In this document: positions 45,263-58,915 of the stretch, piece by piece | How the letters are laid out: every line of letters starts with the position of its first letter | Position numbering within the stretch: the first letter of the stretch is position 1 | Assembly (NCBI GenBank): GCA_918026815.1 | Contig: CAKJVC010000123.1 | Span: 558,001-622,000 of the forward strand | Origin: Chalara sp. BL73 | Taxonomy: Eukaryota; Ascomycota; Leotiomycetes; Helotiales | Direction: 5' to 3' | Length of the DNA stretch: 64,000 nucleotides | Made by a program: the position numbers and the translations under genes | The notes under the pieces: generated by a model | Database searches by the model: none | Seen by the model: only the letters and a program-made list of their open reading frames with translations | Told to the model about the DNA's origin: nothing

Positions 45263-48200
45263 TTAATAAAGTTGAACAAAAGTTATAGTTTACTGCTTTG
45301 TTTAAATATAAAGTGTCGTTGCGCAGTAAGTCCGGCGACTATAACCAACTATTTGCGCAAGCAACATTAAGTAAAGCTTAAGCTTTGTAAGCAAATAGAT
45401 CGATATATTAAAAAAATTTTATTTCGATATAATTATTCGACAGTTCAATTACTACCGAATAAATTTGCTTTACAGCTAATAATTAAAATTGTAAATAAAT
45501 ATTAGTACAAATATTGCTTATTTAAAAAAACACAAAACTGCGGCAACGCTAAAAAACATAAAAACAAAACTTACAACAAAAAAAAAGTTGCGAATAAAGA
45601 TTTATTTAATTGCGTTAAACTGTAGTTATAGTTCAAAAAAAAGAAAAAGCGCTATTAAATTGTAAATAAAAGTCAGCAGTTAAGTCAACTAGTATAGTTA
45701 CGTGCTAGCCCGGCTAACTAAGCAAATAACAGCTATAATAATAACCGAAAAAATAACAGCAATTATAATAGTAACAGTAAAAATAATAATCAAGAAATTA
45801 TCGATAACTAAATTGTACGAAATATTGAAGCATAAAAAAATCAAGCTAAAAAACGCCGGCTAACATTATTACAAAAAAAGCTACTTATAAAAGTTAATTC
45901 GTAGTTGCAATTTACTTAATAAAATAAAGTTTTAAGCCGATTTAAACATAATATAATTAAGATTTACTGTTTTGCCCGAAAAGCCGATTTCGACAAGCTT
46001 GAATTAGTTTGCATTACTAAAATATAAAACCGAATATTAAAGCAGTGTTTAAATACGTTAGCAGCGTCCGACTATAAAAATACGCTTAAATAGTAAAAAT
46101 CACTAAAAAATAAAGCAACTAGCTAGTATTCGTTCGAATTGCTGCAAAATGCAAAAACTATTACTAAGTATAGTAAATTATAGCAACAAAAACTATATTA
46201 CTAAATGCGAACAGCGCTAGCGAAATAAAAAAATAAAACAAAAACCGGCGTGTAATTTACTGAAAAGCAGTTTAAAAGCATACAAAAAATCCGAGTAATA
46301 TTATAAACCGATTTTTTAGAAAATAAATTTACTGAAAAAAAAAAGCGAAACTAAGTATTAACGACCGAAGTAATACAGTTGTTTATATTAATTGTAATAC
46401 AAAATATAAGCAAAATTTCCGTATACGATTTTTTATTAATGCATTTTTTAGCTGTAATAAGTGTAAATATATACACTAAAACGCTTTGTTTATCGTTTTA
46501 TTATACTAAGTTTTTAGCTGCAGTTTTGTATATTAACCGGTTAATTATGTTAAAAATAGCTGTTTTAGCAAAAGTATAGTTTATATTACTAAATCGAAAT
46601 AATATTTCCGATATTCCGAATTGCATTATGCAAATTCGAAGCAAACATTTATGTAAAAAGTCGTTTTTGTTTACATTATACATTTTAAGCTAGTTAGCTA
46701 TAAAAAAAGCATTTAATAAATTGCATAAGTTCGCACTTAACATTTATTAGTCGAACAACTAGCAAACTATTTTTTATAAAAGCCGACTCGTACGACTAAA
46801 AAATTTTTTTAATATGTGTTACGCTGTTAATACCGAGCTGCAAAAAATATTAACGTAATTAATGTTTAACGAAACTGTTTTCGACATTAATTTAAGCTAA
46901 ATTACTAACAGCATAATATAAAACTACGAATTCCGGCGTAATAAATATAGTTTTATTTAGCATTTTTAAAACTAGCATTTAAATGTTAAGTATTAATAGT
47001 TATTAACGCGTACGCGAACAGCTTGTAGCAAACAGCAAATTATCAAAAAAAAAGTAAGCGAGCAAAACGAATAAATTAAGCACCGCGTAAATACGTATTT
47101 AACAGTTAAAAAAAAGTTTTTGCAAAAAGCTATAAAAAAAATTCACATTTAATATAAGCAGCTTGCTCGTAAACCGGAAATTAAGTCGATCAAAGTTAGC
47201 AACAGTATATATTCCGCTCGAAATATATACGTAATCAATAGCCGAGTATGTATTTTAACAATATACAACAAAACTCGAAAACAACGCAACAACACCGAAT
47301 ATATTGTTCGGTTTTTGCTTAATAAACCGAGTTAAATAATTGTTTAGTATTTTACTTGCGTTTGTTTATTCGCGCGAGTATTAAATTAGCGCGAGTCCGA
47401 ATATTTGTTTAAAAATAACCGAAATTTATAAGCGAGCGAAAAGTTGTTTTGCGAATTAAAAGCAATTACCGGCAAGCATTTAAAAGTAAAGTTAGTCGTA
47501 TTGTTATAGCGTTAAACTGCAGTTAAAATCGCTAAATGTTATTTAATTCGAGCAAACAAGTTATAAAAGCAAAAAAAAAAAAATAATAAAAATAAAAACA
47601 ATTTTGCGGAAAAAAACAATAAAAAAAAATTGCAAGCTACAATGTTTTAGTATACTGTAGTTCGGCAATCCAGCTACAGCTAGCAAGTTGCACAGAATTA
47701 TTATGCTATTAACAAAAGATTTTTGCATCGGTTAAAGCCTGAATTGTTGCGCGTGTTTAAACAAGCATTAATTGCATAGCATAATTTATTTTATTTACAG
47801 TCGAACAAAGCTAGTCGACGCGCGAAAGCGTTCAGTTATCGGCGTGCCGTTAACTAGCAGTTAGTGTTTTTATTAAAAAAAAAAATCAAAACCGAAAAAA
47901 AAGTTTTACAAAAGCATAGTACTGCATTCCGTAAAGCTATAACCGGTTTGTACCGGATCGAGTTTATTTAGTCGCAATTCGAAAGTTAAGCAGCAGTATT
48001 AAAATTAGTTTATAACTTTTTAGCAATGTTTATTATTGTATTGCCGACAAGCAGTAACAAATTCGTATTGTTTTTTTTTGTAACAGCTATAGCCGAACAA
48101 CAAACTGTAATTGTTGTAGTTTTATTTGCTGTATTAGTAAATAATTTAGTTTAGCGTAGCTAACAAACCGAGTTAGCGTGTAAAAAGTAGTTCGAACTGC

Positions 48201-49440
48201 ATTTATATAGTGAAATATAGCAGCTAGTTATTGTTAGCGCCGATCGAGCTGTAACTGAAAAGTTTCGACATTATACTAAAAAATTAAAATTGTATAAACA
48301 ACTAGCATATATGTTTTTTAACAAAAGTTATGTAGCATTTATCGATATATCGTTTCGAAAGCAGTTGCGCGATTTATAAACGTTGCGGTATTTAAATTGC
48401 TTGTTTACGTATTTAACTGCTACGTTAATTGTGCAACTAAAAAACGTGTTGCGAAATAAATTATTAATTTTTAATACGCAGTTGTTTCGACAGTTTACTG
48501 TACGTTACACTATTCGATACTGTGTTTACGACAGTAAAAATAAAACTTTGTTCGTAGTTAAATTACGAATAATTTAACGTTTAGTATTGTTCGCTAAAAA
48601 ACGAAGTGTAATTTACGTTCGCAGTTACGCTATTAGCGAAATTATTCGCAACGCGATACAGTGTTTATTTTATAAAACACGAGCAAATAACAAAAAAAAG
48701 TTATTATAAAAGTAAATACAAAATTATAGTTAAATTGTAGCGACCGGTGCGTTAAAAACAAAAGTTGATATCGCCGACATTATTTTCGTAGTTTATATTA
48801 ATCGGCTATATAAGTTAACTAGTTTTGCGCAGTAGTCCGGTCGCAGTAAAAAAAGTAGCAAAATAAGCGATTTTATTGTTATTATTCGAGTTTAAACTAT
48901 TAGCAAGCAACGTCGAAAAGAAGTTTTAAGTAAGTATTGCGTTAAGCAAGTTAATAAAAACGCTATAACGAAGTTTTTGCAAATAAAAAAGTGTCGGCAG
49001 CAAGTAATAGCAAAGCATTTCGATAGTAAAATAAAAAAAACTAATTGCAAAAGCACCGATAGCATTTTGTGTAATTAGTATAGTATTAATTCTCGTTCGT
49101 TTACAGCACTAAAATGTTAAAATAAAAAAATTAAAAACGAATATGTAAACGCGGTAAGTAGTAAAACAGCACTAAAAACGAGCAGCGAAGTTCGCGGTAG
49201 TTAAATAATTGCCGGCAAGTTAAAAGCGTTAGCCGAAACAAACGAGTTCGTATTTTAAGCTATAAACGTATTAAAAAGCAAATACGTGTATTGCAAGTTT
49301 GTTTGTATTAATAACGAAGTTTACGAACAGCCGTATTCGTATGCAAAGTGTTTTGCCGCGAAAGCTAATCGCGTTAGTTATTGTAATTTTTAGCAGTAGC
49401 GAAAACAAATAAATTTTAAAAAAAAGTTTAAACATTGTTT
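45263..49440 (+). pseudogene. Decayed RecQ-type telomere-linked helicase, gene 1 of copy 1
   Basis: Despite many stops, helicase landmarks are readable in order. A P-loop-like LPTSSNKF (about 48037-48062, from a GxGKS-type motif) comes first. NKSYVAF (about 48318) follows in the place of a DEAH-type box, then YLTATL (about 48410) and a C-terminal GALKTKVDIADIIFVVYINRLYKLTSFAQ (48755-48830) leading to the arginine-finger SGR motif. A Cys-containing tail like the RecQ zinc segment lies near 48990-49080. The first 2.6 kb (N-terminus) is too mutated to assign. The substitutions are mostly of C-to-T and G-to-A type, consistent with RIP. No active protein is possible. Confidence 0.65.
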
Positions 49441-52400
49441 TAATTATAAGTTGCTTTAAAAAATATGTCTACCAGTAGCAATCGCCGGATTTGCGGCGTA
49501 AATCCCAAATTTCGTAAGCGAAATGCCCCTGAATCAGGGGGAAGCACGGGCCATTTGCACCATAAATCCTGCACTATAAATCCAAGCTGCTCCCCGCGGG
49601 GCCCCCGCGCTTTCGCTGCCAGGTTGCGTGCGCTGGGTAGGCGGGCGGACAGTAGTATTAATAGAAAACGCGTTTGTGTACTTGCCGGAGTGGCAAGTAC
49701 TGCTCTGTACAGCATGTAGCTATTGCTTCCGGCCAAAACAAAAAGTCTAAGTTCGACACTTGAAGCAGCTACTGCATTGCCTGAAAAAGCCGTTGTTAAA
49801 AGCACAAATTGAGCTGTTTCGCAGCTACAAGTTACAAGCGGCCGATGCTGCACCGGCAACGTGGCCGGTTGCTTTTATTTCCGGGCTGCCGCTGCTCGAC
49901 GTTTATCAGTGCTTTACTTGCACAGATTACTTGACCCGGAATAAAAAAGCGATTCAGCAGCACGTGTCTAAAGCTTATCAGCAAAAGCTCGCGTGGCACA
50001 AAACAAAATGCTCGTTGTAGCGAACATGCAACGTGCAGACTTTTTTTGCCGAAAAGCGGTATATCCAGTACTTTGTAGTAAATAGTGTTAACTACACTTT
50101 AAAAAATGCCGAAACTAAAACTAAACGGCTGAATTTAAAAAAAGCAACTTTTTTTAAGCTGCTCGACAAAAATGCAGCTGTCGCAAAAAAGGATGCTACA
50201 GCAGAAACTAATATTGTTCATAGCTTTGATAGCTATAAATCCGCCGTAATGCTATAGCTTAAACGGACCGGTATCGAAAAGCATACGCGAAGCTTAAAAA
50301 AAAACGAGATCTAAACATTTTTTAGCGTGCTAAAAAATGCCGACAACGAGCCCGAGTTATTCCTAATGCTAAAAGTAATAAATAAAATCTTTACCGAAAC
50401 GCACAGCTAGTACTTCGATAGTCCGGATTGTATGTTGACTTAGCTACAGCAGCTAGCGTTAAGCCGCTTTTACACTGCCGCTGCCTCAAAGCAAAAAATC
50501 TGCGCGTTCGACTTTAAAAAAAAGCCCGATACGCTTAAAACCAACTTTAAGTACTAAAAGCAGTTTTTGACTTATTGCTACTGCGTAGCGTACTGCAGCA
50601 GCCACTTCGACACAGCAAATAACGACTAGCGGACCCTTAAAAGCTGCATTCAGCTTACTAATGCTTAGGCGAAAAGCTAAAAAACGGCCGTCCAAAGTGC
50701 TGTCGATCAAAACCGGCTTGCATTGCGAAATGCTATGTCGGTCTTTTCGATAGCACTAATTTGCCACGAATCCAAAAGCTATCGGTACAGCTTTTCGCTG
50801 CTTAGCTTTTGCGCTATACTAAGTATCAAGCCGTACTCTAAAACTTGGAAAAAGCCAAGTAATTACAACAGTTGCTTATTTAGCGTGATTTAAACAGTAC
50901 AGCTAATTATTTTCCACGCGAGTATTTGTTTAAAAAAAATAAAGCTCGGCTATACGCTTTAGCGTATCGAGCAGTATTGCGCGCAGTTTTTAAAACAAAA
51001 CACCGAAACTTCAATAAGCGAGATTTTCGGCTGGCGGTTATTATTGTTCGCGGTCTCGAAAAAAGCTATAAAGCTTTACTAAGCGCAATAAGATCCCGAC
51101 AAGAAAGTTCTGACATACAAAAACGTCGATTTGCATATAAATTACGTACTACAGCTGTTGTTGTCGGAATTCCAGCAAGCTTAGCGCTTGCTGTACAACG
51201 AGCTAATGTTCGGAACTTAAAACTTGCCACGAATACGTGTTTAAACTTTAAAAAACAACTTGGATGCCGATGCTTTTAGCTGGTTTATTAGCTAGCACCG
51301 AAAAAATGTCGAACTTCTGAAACTGCTAACTCGGTTTTTGCTGACCGTTATTCAAGACTCGAAGCCGCTGCGGAAATCTTTCCTAGATACTACGGCGAAT
51401 AGCACTACTGTCTAGCGAGCGAAAACAATTAAACAGTACGAAGCCGTTGCCGACGAGTTCTTAAAACGGCTTCTTGTTTTGATTTATATAAATTCTAGCT
51501 AATCGTTGTGTAAAAGCGAGCTGTTTTTTGTTACTTAGCGTAATACTCAGCAGCGGCGGAACGTTTACTTTAAGCACGAGCTTGTAATGTTGCATACAAC
51601 GTACTACAAAAGTCAGCAGCAAACAAGCAAGTTCAAAAATAATATTCGGTTTTTGCTTTTATTTATTAAAAACTTTTTGCTCGACTATTTAATAGTTGTT
51701 ATTTCGCTCCGTTAAGTCTTTTTTCGCCAGTCCGCTTTACATACTATTATTTTTTTGTACTTGTAGTAAAAAAACAGTAAAGTCTAGACTGACAACCGGC
51801 TAACGCAGTACATAAAGCAAGCATGTGCCCGAACTGGCATTTTTCGGCTGCGTATTGCTAACTGGCGGCAAATAACAGTCAATATCGTCAAAACTAAGTT
51901 TGCAGCCGATATTAAATGCTTTAAAGTCGATAATATAGCCGAAAACGAAAACGCTAAAACAATTGAAACTGACATTCGAGTTATAACTAAGCAGCGGAAC
52001 TATAGTACGCGGACGGTTAACCGCGCTTATGCAAACCAGCAAAATGCCAATTTCGAGAACGTGTAAAATAGCTTTATCCGCCGGAATCTGCGTGTTTCAA
52101 CTTTGTAAAAAAACTAGTAAAAGCTTAATTAGCTGTTTGGACCTGCTGGAAAAAAGAAGCGAAACAGTAAAAACGTAAATAGTCCGCAAATGCTGAAAAA
52201 AATCGCTATAAAAATCTACCGGCCGCGAAAAAAGTAGTCAGCCGCGGCTCTACTAAAAAATGCAAAAAAGCTGTACTAAAATAACACGCTGCAATAAAAG
52301 TCAGCCGCTCAGAAGCGAGCTATAACAACTATAATGTTATGAACTAAACAAGTAGTAATTGTTATAGCTACTAGTAAAAAGAAAAGCCTGCTTTTTATGC

Positions 52401-53950
52401 TGTTTTGCATTCTTTTTAACGCTAAAGTAACGATTTTAGTTTTGCCGCTCGTGTTTTTACGTAAAAATCTGCTTCGCCGAATACGAAAGCTGGAAATAAA
52501 CTACTTAGTGTAAGCGCTTAGCGAGCTACGAAATGCATTTTTAGTGTTTGTAACAGCTAAAGCTGCAAGCACAAAACAGTTTCGGACTTACACTTACAAG
52601 CTCGCCGCTACGCAAAACTTCGGCCGGATTGTGTTTAATAAAGCCTACTTGACCGTAACCGCGTTTGCGTATCGCCAGGCTATAGTCGACTTAGCGCTAA
52701 TCCGCAACGTTCGTACACAGTTTGTTTACTTAACAGCTACATTGCTACCGACAATGCAAGCTACGTTTAAAAAGCAAAACAATTTAGTTAATCCCAAAAT
52801 AATCCGGACATCGACGAACCGGCGAAATCTGTTCTATATAGTTCAGCGGGCTACTAAGCGAAAAAGTCTGCTCGAAAAAAGCGCGCAAAAAGCAAAAAAC
52901 GCGTAAAAAAATAGCCAGCTTTTGGATCGAGCTCGAAATAAAATCATTTTATATGTTCGAACAAAAAAAAATGCTGCTACGCTAGCTAAGCTACTTTACT
53001 GTTTTTAGTACACTGCCGATATAAGCACGGCTGAACAGAAAAAAAAGCTGCTAAAAATGTAGCTTGCTTTTTCGGACTAGCCGTATATTGTAGCTACGTT
53101 TGCACTAAGCACTAGCTTCGACTATGCTTACGTTCGCTTAGTGATACACGTCGACGAGCCGTCGTTTTTAGTAAACTTCGTTCAAAAGTCTGGCCGAGCT
53201 GAGCAAAACGGAAAAAAAGCGTACTCGCTAGTTTTTTTTATACTTACGTGAAAGCTACAAGCCGCAAAAAGTACCGTAGTCGAAAAAAAAGCTTTACACT
53301 GCTACTTGCTCAGCCAGGACTGCCGCCGGGCATATTTAAGCAAAACACCTCGGCTTAAAAACTGTACTAGCGACAGTGCCAAACTAACGAAAACGTTGTA
53401 TGCGATATATACAGCGCCGGTCCAGCTTTTACTTTAGATTTTACTGCTTCGTTTTTCGAGCCGGCTTTTCAGCATACTAGCAATACAGCTATTTAGAAAG
53501 AAACGTTTAGCCGGCTTCGAGCTTAGCCGGTACTAAAAAACTTGCTCGCAGTTTAAAGCACGTGTCTACTCTGTAAAGTATTCGGCGATACTTAAAACTA
53601 CGCTTTTTACATGTTAGTGCCGGTTCGAGTTTTTGAAGCTCGTAATCGCGTTAAGAACCAAAACAAAAACCGTAGATTACTCCGTATTACGCGTGCTATT
53701 AGTGCTATAATCTTTAAGCCGTCTGTCCGCGAGCAGACTTAAAAGCAGCTGTCCGAGCTGCTTTTATATAGATATTGTTATGCCGCTTTGCTATAGTATT
53801 TTCTACGAAAGCAAAGCCGAGCAGTAGCTAAAAAAGCAATTTCAACGAACATTTACAAATGTAAACGAGTTTTTTAAGTAGTGTAGTCGAGCGACTAGTT
53901 TCGGCGGAAGCAAAGCGATTTTAGAAGTTAAAGTTGCCGCAGCAGCTTTA
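49441..53950 (+). pseudogene. Decayed OrsD-domain RecQ-type helicase, gene 2 of copy 1
   Basis: The 5' part (about 49660-50060) reads as an OrsD/DUF3505 zinc-finger-like region: LPEWQVLLCTACSYCF, a later GLPLLDVYQCFTCTDYLTRNKK, then VQTFFAEKRYIQYF. These fit the Cys-x2-Cys and His positions of OrsD-containing helicases. The helicase part shows FGRIVFNKAYLTVTA (52620-52660), QFVYLTATLLPTMQATF, RTSTNRRNLFY, and a C-terminal block FDYAYVRLVIHVDEPSFLVNFVQKSGRAEQNG (53110-53220). The DEAH-type box reads NKAY, which would abolish ATP hydrolysis. Numerous stops and frame changes separate the blocks. OrsD-RecQ genes adjacent to telomeres are known in many fungi (TLH genes). Confidence 0.72.
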
Positions 53951-54706
53951 ATTCAGTTTGAATTATATTAAAACTCTTGATATATAATTTTACGTATATA
54001 TCCTACTTTAAATAAAATAAAATAAAATGTAATATATAATAAAACTATTTATTGGCTTAGCTTTATAAAAAATGCTTATTTTATTACTTTTCTTTTTAAT
54101 TATACTTTACTTAAACTTTTGTTAAGCTTTTTCTTTTTTAACTTTGTTAGTATAATTTTTATTTATTTTCTTTTAACTTTATAACCTGTCCGTATTAAGC
54201 GTTTAACAGAAAAAAAATGCAAATAACGGTATAAAAATATATTTCCGGTGAATATATTATCCACGAATTTTTATTTAAAAAAAAATTAAAATATAACCCG
54301 AATTCGTTCGCATTAAGCGCGCTGCCCAGCAAAAAAAAAAAAAAAGAAAAAGTTTTTAATAATTATTTTATTTATTATAGTCGCCCGAATCAAAAGCATG
54401 TTCGAATTAGAAAAAAAAAAAAAAAAAAGTAAACCGAAAAAAGCAAAATAAGTCTAAACTATTACAAAGTATATTTACTACGCGTAACCCGAAACTAGCA
54501 GTACAATGCGCTAAAAGCAAACCCGGAAAAGTCTAAGTTATAATTATCAAGTTTAAAAATAGTTACACATAACAAACAAGTTCAAAAAAGTAAAGTTATA
54601 GCAAAAAGCAAGCGCAAGCGTTAATAAAATAGCTTTAATAAAATAAATTCATCGAAAAAAAAAAAATTAAAGTAGTAAAACAAATATTAAAACATTATTT
54701 TTAAAT

Positions 54707-54813
54707 TTAGGGTTAGGGTTAGGGTTAGGGTTAGGGTTAGGGTTAGGGTTAGGGTTAGGGTTAGGGTTAGGGTTAGGGTTAGGGGTTAGGTTAGGGTTAG
54801 GTTAGGGTTAGGG
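54707..54813 (+). repeat. Internal telomere tract, 18 TTAGGG-type units
   Basis: Twelve perfect TTAGGG units are followed by TTAGGGG, TTAGG, TTAGGG, TTAGG and two more TTAGGG. The 107-bp length and G-strand orientation are what a right-hand chromosome end would show. Here it is followed directly by a second copy of the subtelomeric unit (TTA|ATAAAG junction). Confidence 0.98.
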
Positions 54814-57800
54814 TTAATAAAGTTGAACAAAAGTTATAGTTTACTGCTTTGTTTAAATATAAAGTGTCGTTGCGCAGTAAGTCCGGCGACTATAACCAAC
54901 TATTTGCGCAAGCAACATTAAGTAAAGCTTAAGCTTTGTAAGCAAATAGATCGATATATTAAAAAATTTTATTTCGATATAATTATTCGACAGTTCAATT
55001 ACTACCGAATAAATTTGCTTTACAGCTAATAATTAAAATTGTAAATAAATATTAGTACAAATATTGCTTATTTAAAAAAACACAAAACTGCGGCAACGCT
55101 AAAAACATAAAAACAAAACTCTACAAACGGGAAAAAAAAGTTGCGAATAAAGATTTATTTAATTGCGTTAAACCGTAGTTATGGTTCAAAAAAAGAAAAA
55201 GCGCTATTAAATTGTAAATAAAAGTCAGCAGTTAAGTCAACTAGTATAGTTACGTGCTAGCCCGGCTAACTAAGCAAATAACAGCTATAATAATAACCGA
55301 AAAATAACAGCAATTATAATAGTAACAGTAAAAATAATAATCAAGAAATTATCGATAACTAAATTGTACGAAATATTGAAGCATAAAAAATCAAGCTAAA
55401 AACGCCGGCTAACATTATTACAAAAAAGCTACTTATAAAAGTTAATTCGTAGTTGCAATTTACTTAATAAAATAAAGTTTTAAGCCGATTTAAACATAAT
55501 ATAATTAAGATTTACTGTTTTGCCCGAAAAGCCGATTTCGACAAGCTTGAATTAGTTTGCATTACTAAAATATAAAACCGAATATTAAAGCAGTGTTTAA
55601 ATACGTTAGCAGCGTCCGACTATAAAAATACGCTTAAATAGTAAAAATCACTAAAAAATAAAGCAACTAGCTAGTATTCGTTCGAATTGCTGCAAAATGC
55701 AAAAACTATTACTAAGTATAGTAAATTATAGCAACAAAAACTATATTACTAAATGCGAACAGCGCTAGCGAAATAAAAAATAAAACAAAACCGGCGTGTA
55801 ATTTACTGAAAAGCAGTTTAAAAGCATACAAAAAATCCGAGTAATATTATAAACCGATTTTTTAGAAAATAAATTTACTGAAAAAGCGAAACTAAGTATT
55901 AACGACCGAAGTAATACAGTTGTTTATATTAATTGTAATACAAAATATAAGCAAAATTTCCGTATACGATTTTTTATTAATGCATTTTTTAGCTGTAATG
56001 GTAAATATATACACTAAAACGCTTTGTTTATCGTTTTATTATACTAAGTTTTTAGCTGCAGTTTTGTATATTAACCGGTTAATTATGTTAAAAATAGCTG
56101 TTTTAGCAAAAGTATAGTTTATATTACTAAATCGAAATAATATTTCCGACATTCCGGATTGCATTATGCAAATTCGAAGCAAACATTTATGTAAAAAGTC
56201 GTTTTTGTTTACATTATACATTTTAAGCTAGTTAGCTATAAAAAAGCATTTAATAAATTGCATAAGTTCGCACTTAACATTTATTAGTCGAACAACTAGC
56301 AAACTATTTTTATAAAAGCCGACTCGTACGACTAAAAAATTTTTTAATATGTGTTACGCTGTTAATACCGAGCTGCAAAAATATTAACGTAATTAATGTT
56401 TAACGAAACTGTTTTCGACATTAATTTAAGCTAAATTACTAACAGCATAATATAAAACTACGAATTCCGGCGTAATAAATATAGTTTTATTTAGCATTTT
56501 AAAACTAGCATTTAAATGTTAAGTATTAATAGTTATTAACGCGTACGCGAACAGCTTGTAGCAAACAGCAAATTATCAAAAAAAGTAAGCGAGCAAAACG
56601 AATAAATTAAGCACCGCGTAAATACGTATTTAACAGTTAAAAAAGTTTTTGCAAAAAGCTATAAAAAAATTCACATTTAATATAAGCAGCTTGCTCGTAA
56701 ACCGGAAATTAAGTCGATCAAAGTTAGCAACAGTATATATTCCGCTCGAAATATATACGTAATCAATAGCCGAGTATGTATTTTAACAATATACAACAAA
56801 ACTCGAAAACAACGCAACAACACCGAATATATTGTTCGGTTTTTGCTTAACAAACCGAGTTAAATAATTGTTTAGTATTTTACTTGCGTTTGTTTATTCG
56901 CGCGAGTATTAAATTAGCGCGAGTCCGAATATTTGTTTAAAAATAACCGAAATTTATAAGCGAGCGAAAAGTTGTTTTGCGAATTAAAAGCAATTACCGG
57001 CAAGCATTTAAAAGTAAAGTTAGTCGTATTGTTATAGCGTTAAACTGCAGTTAAAATCGCTAAATGTTATTTAATTCGAGCAAACAAGTTATAAAAGCAA
57101 AAAAAAAATAATAAAAATAAAAACAATTTTGCGGAAAAAACAATAAAAAAAATTGCAAGCTACAATGTTTTAGTATACTGTAGTTCGGCAATCCAGCTAC
57201 AGCTAGCAAGTTGCACAGAATTATTATGCTATTAACAAAAGATTTTTGCATCGGTTAAAGCCTGAATTGTTGCGCGTGTTTAAACAAGCATTAATTGCAT
57301 AGCATAATTTATTTTATTTACAGTCGAACAAAGCTAGTCGACGCGCGAAAGCGTTCAGTTATCGGCGTGCCGTTAACTAGCAGTTAGTGTTTTTATTAAA
57401 AAAAAATCAAAACCGAAAAAAGTTTTACAAAAGCATAGTACTGCATTCCGTAAAGCTATAACCGGTTTGTACCGGATCGAGTTTATTTAGTCGCAATTCG
57501 AAAGTTAAGCAGCAGTATTAAAATTAGTTTATAACTTTTTAGCAATGTTTATTATTGTATTGCCGACAAGCAGTAACAAATTCGTATTGTTTTTTTTGTA
57601 ACAGCTATAGCCGAACAACAAACTGTAATTGTTGTAGTTTTATTTGCTGTATTAGTAAATAATTTAGTTTAGCGTAGCTAACAAACCGAGTTAGCGTGTA
57701 AAAAGTAGTTCGAACTGCATTTATATAGTGAAATATAGCAGCTAGTTATTGTTAGCGCCGATCGAGCTGTAACTGAAAAGTTTCGACATTATACTAAAAA

Positions 57801-58915
57801 TTAAAATTGTATAAACAACTAGCATATATGTTTTTTAACAAAAGTTATGTAGCATTTATCGATATATCGTTTCGAAAGCAGTTGCGCGATTTATAAACGT
57901 TGCGGTATTTAAATTGCTTGTTTACGTATTTAACTGCTACGTTAATTGTGCAACTAAAAAACGTGTTGCGAAATAAATTATTAATTTTAATACGCAGTTG
58001 TTTCGACAGTTTACTGTACGTTACACTATTCGATACTGTGTTTACGACAGTAAAAATAAAACTTTGTTCGTAGTTAAATTACGAATAATTTAACGTTTAG
58101 TATTGTTCGCTAAAAAACGAAGTGTAATTTACGTTCGCAGTTACGCTATTAGCGAAATTATTCGCAACGCGATACAGTGTTTATTTTATAAAACACGAGC
58201 AAATAACAAAAAAGTTATTATAAAAGTAAATACAAGAAATTGTAGCGACCGGTGCGTTAAAAACAAAAGTTGATATCGCCGACATTATTTTCGTAGTTTA
58301 TATTAATCGGCTATATAAGTTAACTAGTTTTGCGCAGTAGTCCGGTCGCAGTAAAAAAGTAGCAAAATAAGCGATTTTATTGTTATTATTCGAGTTTAAA
58401 CTATTAGCAAGCAACGTCGAAAAGAAGTTTTAAGTAAGTATTGCGTTAAGCAAGTTAATAAAAACGCTATAACGAAGTTTTTGCAAATAAAAAGTGTCGG
58501 CAGCAAGTAATAGCAAAGCATTTCGATAGTAAAATAAAAAACTAATTGCAAAAGCACCGATAGCATTTTGTGTAATTAGTATAGTATTAATTCTCGTTCG
58601 TTTACAGCACTAAAATGTTAAAATAAAAAATTAAAAACGAATATGTAAACGCGGTAAGTAGTAAAACAGCACTAAAAACGAGCAGCGAAGTTCGCGGTAG
58701 TTAAATAATTGCCGGCAAGTTAAAAGCGTTAGCCGAAACAAACGAGTTCGTATTTTAAGCTATAAACGTATTAAAAAGCAAATACGTGTATTGCAAGTTT
58801 GTTTGTATTAATAACGAAGTTTACGAACAGCCGTATTCGTATGCAAAGTGTTTTGCCGCGAAAGCTAATCGCGTTAGTTATTGTAATTTTTAGCAGTAGC
58901 GAAAACAAATAAATT
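54814..58915 (+). pseudogene. Decayed RecQ-type helicase, gene 1 of copy 2
   Basis: Counterpart of the gene at 45263-49440 with the same inactivated landmarks (P-loop region near 57556, NKSY near 57838, SGR region near 58337). A small deletion distinguishes it near 58232 (copy 1 has about 15 extra bases at 48721). Confidence 0.6.

Larger units (their letters stand above)
45263..54706 (+). repeat. Subtelomeric unit, copy 1 (about 9.4 kb)
   Basis: AT-rich, RIP-like sequence starting TTAATAAAGTTGAAC. The same sequence recurs from 54814 to the end of the window in the same orientation. Copy 1 contains two decayed helicase genes and ends at a (TTAGGG)n tract. Identity between copies is very high; most differences are lengths of A or T runs. 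Confidence 0.92.

Noticed and set aside
46379..46683. Small hydrophobic proteins in the AT-rich unit (both strands)
   Set aside because: They are remnants within the RIP-decayed helicase unit, with AT-driven Ile/Leu/Phe/Tyr composition, and are repeated with frame differences in copy 2.
49440..49859. 139-codon minus-strand frame over the OrsD region
   Set aside because: It is antisense to the clearer OrsD-like reading on the plus strand, and the GC-rich island keeps several frames open by composition.
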